A DNA stretch of 64,000 nucleotides, from NCBI RefSeq assembly GCF_019207085.1, contig NZ_JAATOM010000005.1:428914-492913 (forward strand), read 5' to 3'. This DNA is from Variovorax sp. dw_308. GTDB taxonomy: Bacteria > Pseudomonadota > Gammaproteobacteria > Burkholderiales > Burkholderiaceae_C. Under the pieces are notes generated by a model that was not told the DNA's origin, made no database searches, and was given only the letters and a program-made list of their open reading frames with translations. Position numbers and translations under genes: made by a program. Below, one piece after another: positions 56,635-64,000 of this stretch (positions are counted from its first letter, which is position 1; each line of letters starts with the position of its first letter).

Positions 56635-58224
56635 TCAGGCGGCCGAGCCGGCGATGTGCCCCCGCGTGAAGGCTTCCTCGAAAATCGAGTAGGCCGACCA
56701 GTCCGCATGCGCGAATGCCAGCCGGCCTGCGGTCACCGGCCCCGGGGCTTGGCCCCGCGACGCCAACTGGCCCAGCAGTCCGGGCGCCGGCATGGCCATC
56801 GCATGGCCATATCGCGTGATGTCGATGCGCGTCGCCTTGGAGCGCAGATCCGCATGCGGCGCCGAGAGTTCGGCCAGCAACTCATCGCGCCATGCCGCCC
56901 AGGGCAGGTCGAGCAGCAAGCGCCGCCCGTCGCCCGTGTCGTACCCGCTCGGCCCGAGCGGGCGATACCAGCTCAGCACCGTGGGCCCCGGCGTCGGATC
57001 CAGCGATTGGTGACGTGCGTCGACATAACCCAGCCCGCGGCTGCCGTAGACCACGTTGTCCCAGCTCGGCGCGGCGCCGGCACGGTCGGTCAGCGGGGCG
57101 CGAAGATGCACATTGGCAACCAGCCAGGGCGCATGGCGCACGTGGGCCGCCGCGTTGCGCAGCACCTCGGGCGGGTTCTCGACCACACGCGCAGCGATGA
57201 ACACCGGCAACGCGACGATGCACCGCTCGGCCTGCCAGCGCACCATCGCTTTCGTCGCCGTATCGAAGGCATCGACCTCGACACCGCTGCGCGTCTCGGC
57301 AATGCGCGTGACGACGTGGCCCTTGCGGATGCGGTCCCCCAGCGGCTGCGCCATGCGGCGCGTGAGCCAGCCATTGCCCTCGGGCCAGGTCAGCACCGCG
57401 TCGCGCTCCGCGTTGTCATCGCCCGGCGCATGAAAACCGTGCCGGCTCGCGAAGTAGTGGATGCCGGCCCATGCCGAGACATGCGCAGCGCCGGCGCCGT
57501 AGTCGTCGCGGCAGCAATAGTCGAGGTACCAGCGCAGATGGGGTTCGTCGAAGCCCTCGCGGTCCAGCCACGCGGCGAAGGGCAAGGCATCCAGCGCCAG
57601 CAAGGTCGGCGCGAGCGGGGCGCGCAGGGTGGGGATGACGAAGCGAGCCTCGGCCTGCAGCGTATCGACACGCTGGCTGAACAGGCGGTACTGCGCCAGC
57701 GCGGTCGCGCCGACGCCTTGCACCGGCAACAAGCCGTCCTGCCATTCGCCCTCGATGAAGAGGCGCTCCTGCGGGCTGTGGCACAGGTGCCGTTCGTCGT
57801 ACTGCCAGCGGCCGGCCACGCGCTGGCGCAGGCCGAGTTCCTCGAGCAGGTCCTGCACTTCGTGCGTCTCATCGCCGGGCACGGGAAGGTAGTGCGCACC
57901 AAGCGGGCAGGGGATGCCGCCAACCGCGCCACCACGGCTGTTGCCGCCGGCCGTGTCCTCGAGTTCGAGCAGCGCGAAGTCTTCGATGCCCGACAGGCGC
58001 AGTGCCCGCGCCGCCGCAAGACCCGCCACGCCGCCGCCTGCGATCACGACACGGGCACGTCGCGTCTGCGAAGGCGTTGCGCCGTGGAGGGCGCCGTCGC
58101 GCAAGGCGTGCCCGCGCACCACGTCAATGCCGGTGAAGCCACCTTCGATCCCGGCGTCCGGCGATTCGCAAGCGCCGAGCGCCAGCGCACTTGCACCCGC
58201 GCCAAGAAATGTCCGCCGTCTCAT
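56635..58224 (-). CDS. FAD amine-oxidase-like lipoprotein
   Basis: 529-residue flavoprotein of the amine oxidase/phytoene desaturase type. It has a Tat-like start MRRRTFLGAG and lipobox LGAC (Cys near residue 19), so it is probably exported folded with FAD and anchored. The dinucleotide-binding motif VVIAGGGVAGLAAARALRLSG begins near residue 57, with LLELEDTAGGNSRGG following, and the C-terminal TAGRLAFAHADWSAYSIFEEAF closes the FAD site. The open frame to 58290 would overlap the upstream SpeE-like gene by 11 bp and is an alternative start. It is last in a run of five co-directional genes with a spermidine-synthase-like protein, so a polyamine could be the substrate. That is inference from position. 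Confidence 0.8.
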   Translation of the reverse strand: MRRRTFLGAGASALALGACESPDAGIEGGFTGIDVVRGHALRDGALHGATPSQTRRARVVIAGGGVAGLAAARALRLSGIEDFALLELEDTAGGNSRGGAVGGIPCPLGAHYLPVPGDETHEVQDLLEELGLRQRVAGRWQYDERHLCHSPQERLFIEGEWQDGLLPVQGVGATALAQYRLFSQRVDTLQAEARFVIPTLRAPLAPTLLALDALPFAAWLDREGFDEPHLRWYLDYCCRDDYGAGAAHVSAWAGIHYFASRHGFHAPGDDNAERDAVLTWPEGNGWLTRRMAQPLGDRIRKGHVVTRIAETRSGVEVDAFDTATKAMVRWQAERCIVALPVFIAARVVENPPEVLRNAAAHVRHAPWLVANVHLRAPLTDRAGAAPSWDNVVYGSRGLGYVDARHQSLDPTPGPTVLSWYRPLGPSGYDTGDGRRLLLDLPWAAWRDELLAELSAPHADLRSKATRIDITRYGHAMAMPAPGLLGQLASRGQAPGPVTAGRLAFAHADWSAYSIFEEAFTRGHIAGSAA

Positions 58225-58279
58225 CGGCGTGAAACACCGCGGGGCCGGCCTCGCCGGGGCGCTGCCGTCGTGCCCTTCA

Positions 58280-59851
58280 TCAATGCGCAACCACCTTGCC
58301 CCACTCCCGCTCGTAGGTGGTGACGAGGACCTGGTTGGACAGCCGATTGACCTCCGCCGGCACGCGGGCCATGTCCTTCGGAAAGGCGAACAGCAATGGC
58401 AAGGTGCCGGGCGTCAGGAATTGCAGGCCATCGGGCAGCGTGTCCGGCAGTCGATAGGGCCGCCGGCTCGCGATGATGTAGCCCCATTCGCCGAAGCTCG
58501 GCACATGCGCGTGGTAGGGCGTCGCGGTCATGCCGACCGATTCGATGGTTGTCACCACGGTCCAGAAACTCCGGCGCGCAACCAGCGGCGAGGTGGTCTG
58601 GATCACCGCATAGCCGCTGGCCGACAGGCGCTTGTCGAGCAAGGCATAGAAGGCATTCGTGTAGAGCTTGCCGATCGCGAAGTTGGTCGGATCGGGGAAG
58701 TCCACCACGATGACATCGAACAGATCGTCGGCCCCCGCGCTTGCCGCACCCACCTGCTGCAACCACTGGAACGCGTCGGCGTTCACGATCCGCACCTTCG
58801 GCGACTTCAGCGAACCGCCGTTCAGGGCAGCGAGCGTCTCGTGCTCGGTGAACAGCTTCGTCATGTTCGGATCGAGTTCGACCAGCGTCACCTGCTCGAC
58901 CGACGGATATTTGAGGATCTCGCGCACCGCCATGCCGTCGCCGCCGCCCAGCACGGCCACCCGTTTCGGCGCACCGTGCGCAGCCATCGCCGGATGCACC
59001 AGCGCCTCGTGATACCGGTACTCGTCGCGCTCCGCGAACTGCAGGTTGCCGTTGAGGAACAGTCGATGCCCGAGTTGCCCCCGCGTCACCACGATGCGCT
59101 GGTACGGCGAGGTGGCGCTGAACACGATGCGGTCCTGGTAGAACTTGTCCTCCGCCACCGTGGTGATGTGGTCGGCGCCGGCGAAGGCCGCGGCGATGAC
59201 CGCGAGCGTCAGCGCACAAGCCACCGCATGCGAGCCCACGCGCCGCAGTTCATGCCGGAACAGCCAAAGCGCCCACACCGCCACCGCCGCGTTCATGAAT
59301 CCGAACAGCAGGCCCGTGCGGATCATCCCGAGCTGCGGCACCAGCAGCAGCGGAAACGCGATCGACACCGCCAGCGCGCCCAGGTAGTCGAAGGTCAGCA
59401 CTTGCGACACCAGGTCCTTCAGCGCCACGTTGCGCTTGAGGATGCGCATGACCAGCGGAATCTCCAGCCCCACCAGCATGCCGACCACCAGCACCAGCCC
59501 GTACAACAGCAGGCGAAACGCCCCCGGCAGCCAGGCGTTCGCGATGAACAGGATGGCCGGCAGCGCGCCGCCCACCAGCGCCACCAGCAGCTCAATGCGC
59601 AGGAAGTGCGCGGGCAGCTGCCGCTCGAAATAGCGCGACAGCCAAGATCCCACGCCCATCGCGAACAGGTAGGTGCCGATGACCGTGCTGAACTGCAGCA
59701 CCGAATCGCCGAGCAGGTACGAGCTGAGCGCGGCCGCGCTCAGCTCGTAGACCAGCCCGCAGGCCGCGATGACGAACACGCTCGCCAGCAACGCAACCTC
59801 GACCGGCCGCGCGCCGGCGCTGGCCCGCGCTTGCGGAAGCACGGCGCTCAC
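58280..59851 (-). CDS. Membrane-bound spermidine-synthase-like protein
   Basis: 523 residues in two parts. Residues about 15-210 hold roughly seven membrane helices (VFVIAACGLVYELSAAALSSYL, GTYLFAMGVGSWLSRYF, LYGLVLVVGMLVGLEIPLVMRIL). The cytosolic part from about 230 is a SpeE-type aminopropyltransferase fold: DEYRYHEALVHPAM, the AdoMet loop VAVLGGGDGMAVREILKY, LVELDPNM and VDFPDPTNFAIGKLYT. This layout is common in membrane SpeE homologues. The start is GTG 59851. It is between a DUF350 gene and the flavoprotein gene. Whether it makes free spermidine or modifies another amine is unknown. The small gap before it has no obvious ribosome-binding site. Confidence 0.85.
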   Translation of the reverse strand: MSAVLPQARASAGARPVEVALLASVFVIAACGLVYELSAAALSSYLLGDSVLQFSTVIGTYLFAMGVGSWLSRYFERQLPAHFLRIELLVALVGGALPAILFIANAWLPGAFRLLLYGLVLVVGMLVGLEIPLVMRILKRNVALKDLVSQVLTFDYLGALAVSIAFPLLLVPQLGMIRTGLLFGFMNAAVAVWALWLFRHELRRVGSHAVACALTLAVIAAAFAGADHITTVAEDKFYQDRIVFSATSPYQRIVVTRGQLGHRLFLNGNLQFAERDEYRYHEALVHPAMAAHGAPKRVAVLGGGDGMAVREILKYPSVEQVTLVELDPNMTKLFTEHETLAALNGGSLKSPKVRIVNADAFQWLQQVGAASAGADDLFDVIVVDFPDPTNFAIGKLYTNAFYALLDKRLSASGYAVIQTTSPLVARRSFWTVVTTIESVGMTATPYHAHVPSFGEWGYIIASRRPYRLPDTLPDGLQFLTPGTLPLLFAFPKDMARVPAEVNRLSNQVLVTTYEREWGKVVAH

Positions 59852-59864
59852 GACAACGCCAGCG

Positions 59865-60083
59865 TCAATGAATCGCCGCCGCGACGATCACGCAGATGCC
59901 CAGGCTCATCGCGGCCACCACAAGCCCCAGCGCCATGTTCTGCTTCTCGACGATCTCGCGCCACAGGTCGTAGGGCGTGATCTTGTCGATGATCACGAAC
60001 GCGACCCAGAACACCGCCACACCGATCACGGCGTAGATGAGCGAGCCGAGGATCACCCCCGGTTTCAGCCATTCAAATCCCAT
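59865..60083 (-). CDS. DUF350 family small membrane protein
   Basis: 72-residue protein with two membrane helices: GSLIYAVIGVAVFWVAFVIID and LGLVVAAMSLGICVIVAAAI, joined by KITPYDLWREIVEKQNMA, which is the DUF350 signature. Related to E. coli YjfL, function unknown. ATG 60083 has a strong GGAGG site five bases upstream. It is between the DUF4178 and SpeE-like genes on the same strand with gaps of 13-24 bp, so is part of the same operon. Confidence 0.9.
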   Translation of the reverse strand: MGFEWLKPGVILGSLIYAVIGVAVFWVAFVIIDKITPYDLWREIVEKQNMALGLVVAAMSLGICVIVAAAIH

Positions 60084-60107
60084 GGGGACCTCCAGTCAAA
60101 AGTCATT

Positions 60108-61583
60108 TCACTTATGCCCACCGCCACTCGAGAATCCGCCCGATGAACCACCCGAACTGCGGTAGCCGCCACCCGACGAACTGCTGCAGGTGCTCAGGAT
60201 GATCAAGAGGATGATGATCACCACCACGATCAGGATGATGGTGCCGCAGCCCAGGCCCGACGCGGCGCTCACCGGCGACGCGTCCGCGCGCTTGAACATT
60301 TCCTTCTTCGCGTCGAGCTTGAAGGCGGTTGCCACGGTTGCGCTGTCGATCTTGTCGCCGGACGACCAGGTCAACTCGTTGGGCGAGCGCTCCATCGACA
60401 GCAGGCTGTTGCCGCTCGCGAAATCGCGGTTGGAGGTGGTCTGCCCGCGCTCGACCTTCCAGTAGAACTCGCCCGCCACATACGTCGTCTCGGCGTTGTA
60501 CGCGTATTGCTGCAGGTAGCGCTTGCCGAGATAGGTGGCCGAGGCGCCGTTCTGGCCCATGGTCGGTGCGCCGGTGGTCGGCTTGACCACGCTCCAGCCG
60601 TCCTCGGCATCGACCAGGAAGCTGAAGCCGCGCTTCTTGTTGAACAGCAGGTATTCGTCCCAGCCGAAGTGCTCGTCATCGCCGGCCGCATGGCCCATGC
60701 GGTGCTGGAAGCCGACCACCTGCCACTGCACGCCCTGCAATGTGCCCAGCGAGCCGAGCGCGATCAGCGGGCGCACCGGCTCATCCTGCTCGGCATGCCT
60801 CAGCTCGCCGCCAATGCCTTGCGTCAGGTCGATGATGCTGCTGCAGTTGCGGCAGGTGATGCTCTTGCTGCTTTCGAAATTGACCGTGACCGTCGCGCCG
60901 CAGTTCGGACAGTTGAAGCTGCGTCCCTTGTCCTCCCTGGCCGACTCGCCGCGCAGGCCGGTGAGCTTCAGGTCGTCGAGCTGCACCGCACGGCCGAGGT
61001 AGGCGCCGGGTGGATCGGAGCCGTAGTCGAGGCTCAGCACGGCACCCTTGTCGCTGCGCAGCTCGACCACGGCGAAGGGTCGGCCCAGTTCAGGCAGCTT
61101 CGGCAACTCGCCCTGCGCTGACAGCAGCTGCACCTGCTCGTTGGAAGCGACCGTGTAGCGCTCGCCATTGATCGCGGCGGTGGCGCCGACGCGCAACGTG
61201 GCGGCCGGCGGCGCGGCCTGCAGCAAGTTGAGCGGCAGCGAGAAGACGAAGGCCCCGTTGTCCTCGCTCAGCGTGCCTGTCTGATCGCCGTCGAGCGCGG
61301 CGATCCACTCGGTCCAGCGCCCGCCCGCATAGCTGTACTGCAGCCGCCCGACCAGCGTGAAGGGCCTGTCCCGGACGCGCCCGGCCGCAAAGAGCTGCAG
61401 CGGGCTGAAGTCATCGAACAGCTCGGCCATCTTGCCGATGCGCGCGAGCGTCTCGCCCTGCCGCACCACCGTGCTCTGGCAGTAGGGGCAGACGGCGAAG
61501 GTCGACTGCGCCGAGCGAAACTCGACCGGCGCGCCGCAGCCGGGGCAGGGCGCGCGGTAGGCGCGCTGAGTTTCCTCAGCCAA
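60108..61583 (-). CDS. DUF4178 protein with zinc ribbons and C-terminal membrane segment (TTG start)
   Basis: 491 residues. A zinc ribbon near the N-terminus (CPGC at 13, CPYC near 32), a DUF4178 beta-rich domain (about 55-200, VGRLQYSYAGGRWTEWIAAL), a second zinc ribbon near residue 228 (NCPNCGATVTV, CRNCSS), and another DUF4178-like segment (VVGFQHRMGHAA, WDEYLLFNKKRGFSFLVD). A single membrane helix (TIILIVVVIIILLIILSTC) lies near residue 450, with a Gly/Ser-rich tail. The first possible start after an in-frame stop is TTG 61583, three bases from the SPFH stop. Function unknown; the operon context links it to membrane and polyamine-type genes. Confidence 0.85.
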   Translation of the reverse strand: MAEETQRAYRAPCPGCGAPVEFRSAQSTFAVCPYCQSTVVRQGETLARIGKMAELFDDFSPLQLFAAGRVRDRPFTLVGRLQYSYAGGRWTEWIAALDGDQTGTLSEDNGAFVFSLPLNLLQAAPPAATLRVGATAAINGERYTVASNEQVQLLSAQGELPKLPELGRPFAVVELRSDKGAVLSLDYGSDPPGAYLGRAVQLDDLKLTGLRGESAREDKGRSFNCPNCGATVTVNFESSKSITCRNCSSIIDLTQGIGGELRHAEQDEPVRPLIALGSLGTLQGVQWQVVGFQHRMGHAAGDDEHFGWDEYLLFNKKRGFSFLVDAEDGWSVVKPTTGAPTMGQNGASATYLGKRYLQQYAYNAETTYVAGEFYWKVERGQTTSNRDFASGNSLLSMERSPNELTWSSGDKIDSATVATAFKLDAKKEMFKRADASPVSAASGLGCGTIILIVVVIIILLIILSTCSSSSGGGYRSSGGSSGGFSSGGGHK

Positions 61584-61586
61584 TCG

Positions 61587-62639
61587 CTACACCAGCTTCT
61601 TGAGCAGTTCCGCCTTCTTGGCGTCGAATTCTTCCTGCGTCAGGATGCCCTTGGACTTGAGCTCCCCGAGCTTCTCCAGCGTCGTCATCACATCGGCCGC
61701 GCTGACCACCGCCACCACCGGCTGGGCCACCGCCGGGCCGGCCGCCGCGGCATTGCTGTTCGTGTTCAAGCCCTGCGCGAGGTTGTGCGCCAGCACCTGC
61801 CCGAGCGCCACGCCGGCGCCCAGCCCCATCGCGTCCCCGGCGATGCCGCCACCGCCGCCCGCGCCTTCCGCGAACTTCGGAATCGCCTGCGCCGTCTGGT
61901 ACTGCATGAACTTGCCCATGTCGTTGCCGACCATGCCCATGCCGATCTTCTGGTCGAGGATCTTCTGCAGCTCCTCGGGAAGCGACAGGTTCTGCACCGT
62001 GATGTTCTCGAGCTTGATGCCGATCTTGGCGAATTCGGGCACCAATTGCGTGGCCAGCGCCGTCGCAAACTGGATCTGGTTGGCCGCCAGGTCCAGGAAG
62101 GGCACTCCGCTCGACGCGATCGCGTCGCTGATGTTCTGCAGCACCAGCCCGCGCAGTTGGCCGTCCAGGTCGGCCGCGGTGTAGACATCGCGCGTGCCCG
62201 AGATCTCCGTATGGAACAGCCTGGCATCGCCGATGCGGAACGAGTAGTTGCCGAAGGCGCGGATGCGCACCGCGCCGAAGTCCTTGTCGCGCACCGTGAT
62301 CGGCTGCGGCGTGCCCCACTTCTGGTCGACCTGCTGGCGCGTGCTGAAGAAGTAGACGTCGCTCTTGAACGGGGACTCGAACAGCTTGTCCCAGTTCTTC
62401 AGGTAGGTCAGCACCGGCAGCGTCTGCGTCGTGAGCTTGTACATGCCGGGGCCGAACACGTCGGCCACCTTGCCCTCGTTCACGAAGACCGCGACCTGCG
62501 ACTCGCGCACGGTGAGCGACCCACCGTTCTGGATTTCCATGTCCGCCATCGGGAAGCGCCAGGCCAGCGTGCCGTCGCCGGTTTCGGTCCACTGGATGAT
62601 GTCGATGAACTGCTTCTTGATGAAATCCATCAGGGCCAT
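61587..62639 (-). CDS. SPFH/band 7 family protein with C-terminal SHOCT domain
   Basis: 350 residues. The N-terminal SPFH domain (about 15-220) reads DFIKKQFIDIIQWTE, SQVAVFVNEGKVADVFGPGMY, KDFGAVRIRAFGNYSFRI and LPEELQKILDQKIGM. The bundle of a Gly-rich hydrophobic linker (GGGGGIAGDAMGLGAGVALG) precedes a short C-terminal domain with the SHOCT pattern, LGELKSKGILTQEEFDAKKAELL. The YdjI/virion-core-like SPFH group is known to form oligomeric membrane rafts. ATG 62639 has GAGGAG seven bases upstream. First gene of the five-gene set running to the flavoprotein. Confidence 0.9.
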   Translation of the reverse strand: MALMDFIKKQFIDIIQWTETGDGTLAWRFPMADMEIQNGGSLTVRESQVAVFVNEGKVADVFGPGMYKLTTQTLPVLTYLKNWDKLFESPFKSDVYFFSTRQQVDQKWGTPQPITVRDKDFGAVRIRAFGNYSFRIGDARLFHTEISGTRDVYTAADLDGQLRGLVLQNISDAIASSGVPFLDLAANQIQFATALATQLVPEFAKIGIKLENITVQNLSLPEELQKILDQKIGMGMVGNDMGKFMQYQTAQAIPKFAEGAGGGGGIAGDAMGLGAGVALGQVLAHNLAQGLNTNSNAAAAGPAVAQPVVAVVSAADVMTTLEKLGELKSKGILTQEEFDAKKAELLKKLV

Positions 62640-62848
62640 GGTCGCGCTCCTCAACTGGGTGGTCGGCAAGGTGGTTCTGCGGCGCGGATATTGCCACATC
62701 GGCATCGCGGCATGCCTTGATTTCATGCCCGTGCGCCGCGCCCTGCCGCGGTATCGCCTGCAAACCGAGGTCTACAATCGCGCCCCCAACAAACCATGTC
62801 GCCGACGGCTGAATGCGTGTGCCCAGCGACTGCAGGAGCCAGGTGTCC

Positions 62849-64000
62849 ATGTCCGATTCCCCCGCGTCCACGACCACCCCCAGCGCTGAAGACAAGCGCG
62901 CCGAGCTGCGCCGCGCAGCGCTCGAGTACCACGAGTTCCCGGTCCCCGGCAAGATCGCCATCGCGGCAACCAAGCAGATGACGAACCAGCGCGACCTGTC
63001 GCTGGCCTACTCGCCCGGCGTGGCCGCCCCCTGCGAGGAAATCGTCAAGGACCCGGCCAACGCCTTCAAGTACACCTCGCGCGGCAACCTGGTCGGCGTC
63101 ATCAGCAACGGCACCGCCGTGCTCGGCCTCGGCGACATCGGCCCGCTGGCTTCCAAGCCGGTGATGGAAGGCAAGGGCGTGCTGTTCAAGAAGTTCGCCG
63201 GCGTCGACGTGTTCGACATCGAGATCGACGAGAAGGACCCGGCCAAGCTGGTCGAGATCATTGCCGCACTGGAGCCGACGTTTGGCGCCATCAACCTCGA
63301 GGACATCAAGGCCCCGGACTGCTTCTACGTCGAGCGCGAACTGCGCAAGCGCATGAGGATCCCGGTGTTCCATGACGACCAGCACGGCACGGCCATCACT
63401 GTCGCGGCGGCCATGGTCAACGGCCTCAAGGTCGCGGGCAAGGACATCGGCAAGGTCAAGCTCGTGGCCTCGGGCGCGGGCGCCGCGGCACTGGCTTGCC
63501 TGAACCTGCTGCTCAAGGTCGGGTTGAAGCGCGAGAACGTGTTCGTCACCGACCTGGCCGGCGTGGTTTACGAAGGCCGCGAAGAACTCATGGACGACGA
63601 CAAGCGCCAGTACATGCAGAAGACCGACATGCGCAAGCTGTCGGAAGTCATCGTCGGCGCGGACGTGTTCCTCGGCCTGTCGGCCGGCGGCGTGCTGAAG
63701 GCCGACATGGTCAAGAGCATGGCGCCCCGCCCGGTGATCTTCGCGCTGGCCAACCCCAACCCCGAGATCGCGCCCGAGGACGCGCACGCCGTGCGCGACG
63801 ACGTGATCATGGCCACCGGCCGCACCGACTACCCGAACCAGGTCAACAACGTCCTGTGCTTCCCGTACATCTTCCGCGGCGCGCTGGACTGCGGCGCGAC
63901 CACCATCACCGACGAGATGGAGATCGCCGCGGTGCATGCCATCGCCGACCTGGCCCAGGCCGAGCAGAGCGAACGCGTGGCCGCCGCCTATGCCGGCGAG
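62849..64000 (+). CDS. maeB: NADP-dependent malic enzyme, 5' part (cut by window end)
   Basis: Oxidative decarboxylation of malate to pyruvate with NADP. The visible 384 codons cover the malic N-domain and most of the NAD-binding domain: [52 protein letters not shown], the catalytic region [27 protein letters not shown], and the Rossmann segment [17 protein letters not shown]. MaeB in this group usually continues into a phosphotransacetylase-like domain, which would lie beyond the window. ATG 62849 has AGGAG ahead of it at about ten bases. The roughly 209-bp gap before it may hold the promoter (TACAAT at about 62773 is a possible -10). Confidence 0.95.
   Translation, partial: MSDSPASTTTPSAEDKRAELRRAALEYHEFPVPGKIAIAATKQMTNQRDLSLAYSPGVAAPCEEIVKDPANAFKYTSRGNLVGVISNGTAVLGLGDIGPLASKPVMEGKGVLFKKFAGVDVFDIEIDEKDPAKLVEIIAALEPTFGAINLEDIKAPDCFYVERELRKRMRIPVFHDDQHGTAITVAAAMVNGLKVAGKDIGKVKLVASGAGAAALACLNLLLKVGLKRENVFVTDLAGVVYEGREELMDDDKRQYMQKTDMRKLSEVIVGADVFLGLSAGGVLKADMVKSMAPRPVIFALANPNPEIAPEDAHAVRDDVIMATGRTDYPNQVNNVLCFPYIFRGALDCGATTITDEMEIAAVHAIADLAQAEQSERVAAAYAGE

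Overview
The window is dense, GC-rich chromosomal DNA with short intergenic gaps and many ATGA/TGATG stop-start overlaps. Its gene content (Bug/TctC binding protein, a selenocysteine formate dehydrogenase with a full sel gene set, GapA-Tkt pair, MaeB, SlyX, pirin) points to a betaproteobacterium of the order Burkholderiales, probably Comamonadaceae and Variovorax-like. That placement is inferred from gene style, not from a marker gene.

Layout. 1-2.7 kb: minus-strand tripartite-tricarboxylate binding protein (cut by the window edge), an M20 amidohydrolase and a small membrane protein. 3.0-9.2 kb: a tripartite RND efflux operon whose periplasmic adaptor carries an extra C-terminal OmpA-like domain. 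9.3-23.1 kb: a long minus-strand block with a small lipoprotein, the three formate dehydrogenase subunits (the catalytic one read through an in-frame TGA with a SECIS-like hairpin), fdhE and selA. It continues with an acyl-CoA-dehydrogenase-like flavoprotein, a PhnD-like binding protein without signal peptide, a TusA-like/diiron protein, selB, tRNA-Sec, a GcvH-like carrier and a DsrE-like protein. selU and divergent selD follow at 23.2-25.3 kb. Everything needed to make and insert selenocysteine is therefore here, together with its client enzyme. Five accessory proteins are interleaved with it, and I cannot assign them to any known pathway.

25.4-29.6 kb: SlyD-type isomerase, zinc ribbon, GNAT, a 121-bp hairpin repeat, aspartate dehydrogenase, EamA permease and aldo/keto reductase. 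29.7-35.4 kb: a five-gene operon (NitT/TauT-type ABC transporter, TrzA-type amidohydrolase, PuuE-type deacetylase) behind a near-consensus sigma-54 promoter, which suggests scavenging of an N-heterocycle under nitrogen control. 35.4-45.9 kb: a degenerate class III cyclase paired with an OmpA lipoprotein, then housekeeping and stress genes (xthA, acuI, pirin, slyX, BON lipoprotein, trypsin-like protease, YihY, ABM monooxygenase, cytochrome c).

46-50.4 kb: gapA, tkt, speD and murU-like. 50.4-56.5 kb: two large paralogous lipoproteins of unknown function with homologous leaders, separated by pepP. 56.6-62.6 kb: a five-gene minus-strand set of SPFH protein, DUF4178 protein, DUF350 protein, membrane spermidine-synthase-like protein and FAD amine-oxidase-like lipoprotein, a candidate polyamine-linked envelope system. 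62.8-64 kb: the 5' part of maeB.

The most novel-looking items are the five-protein module inside the selenocysteine/formate dehydrogenase operon, the adaptor-OmpA fusion in the RND pump, the SPFH/DUF4178/SpeE/amine-oxidase set, and the paired lipoproteins with conserved leaders. All calls come from reading the sequence; no database search was run.
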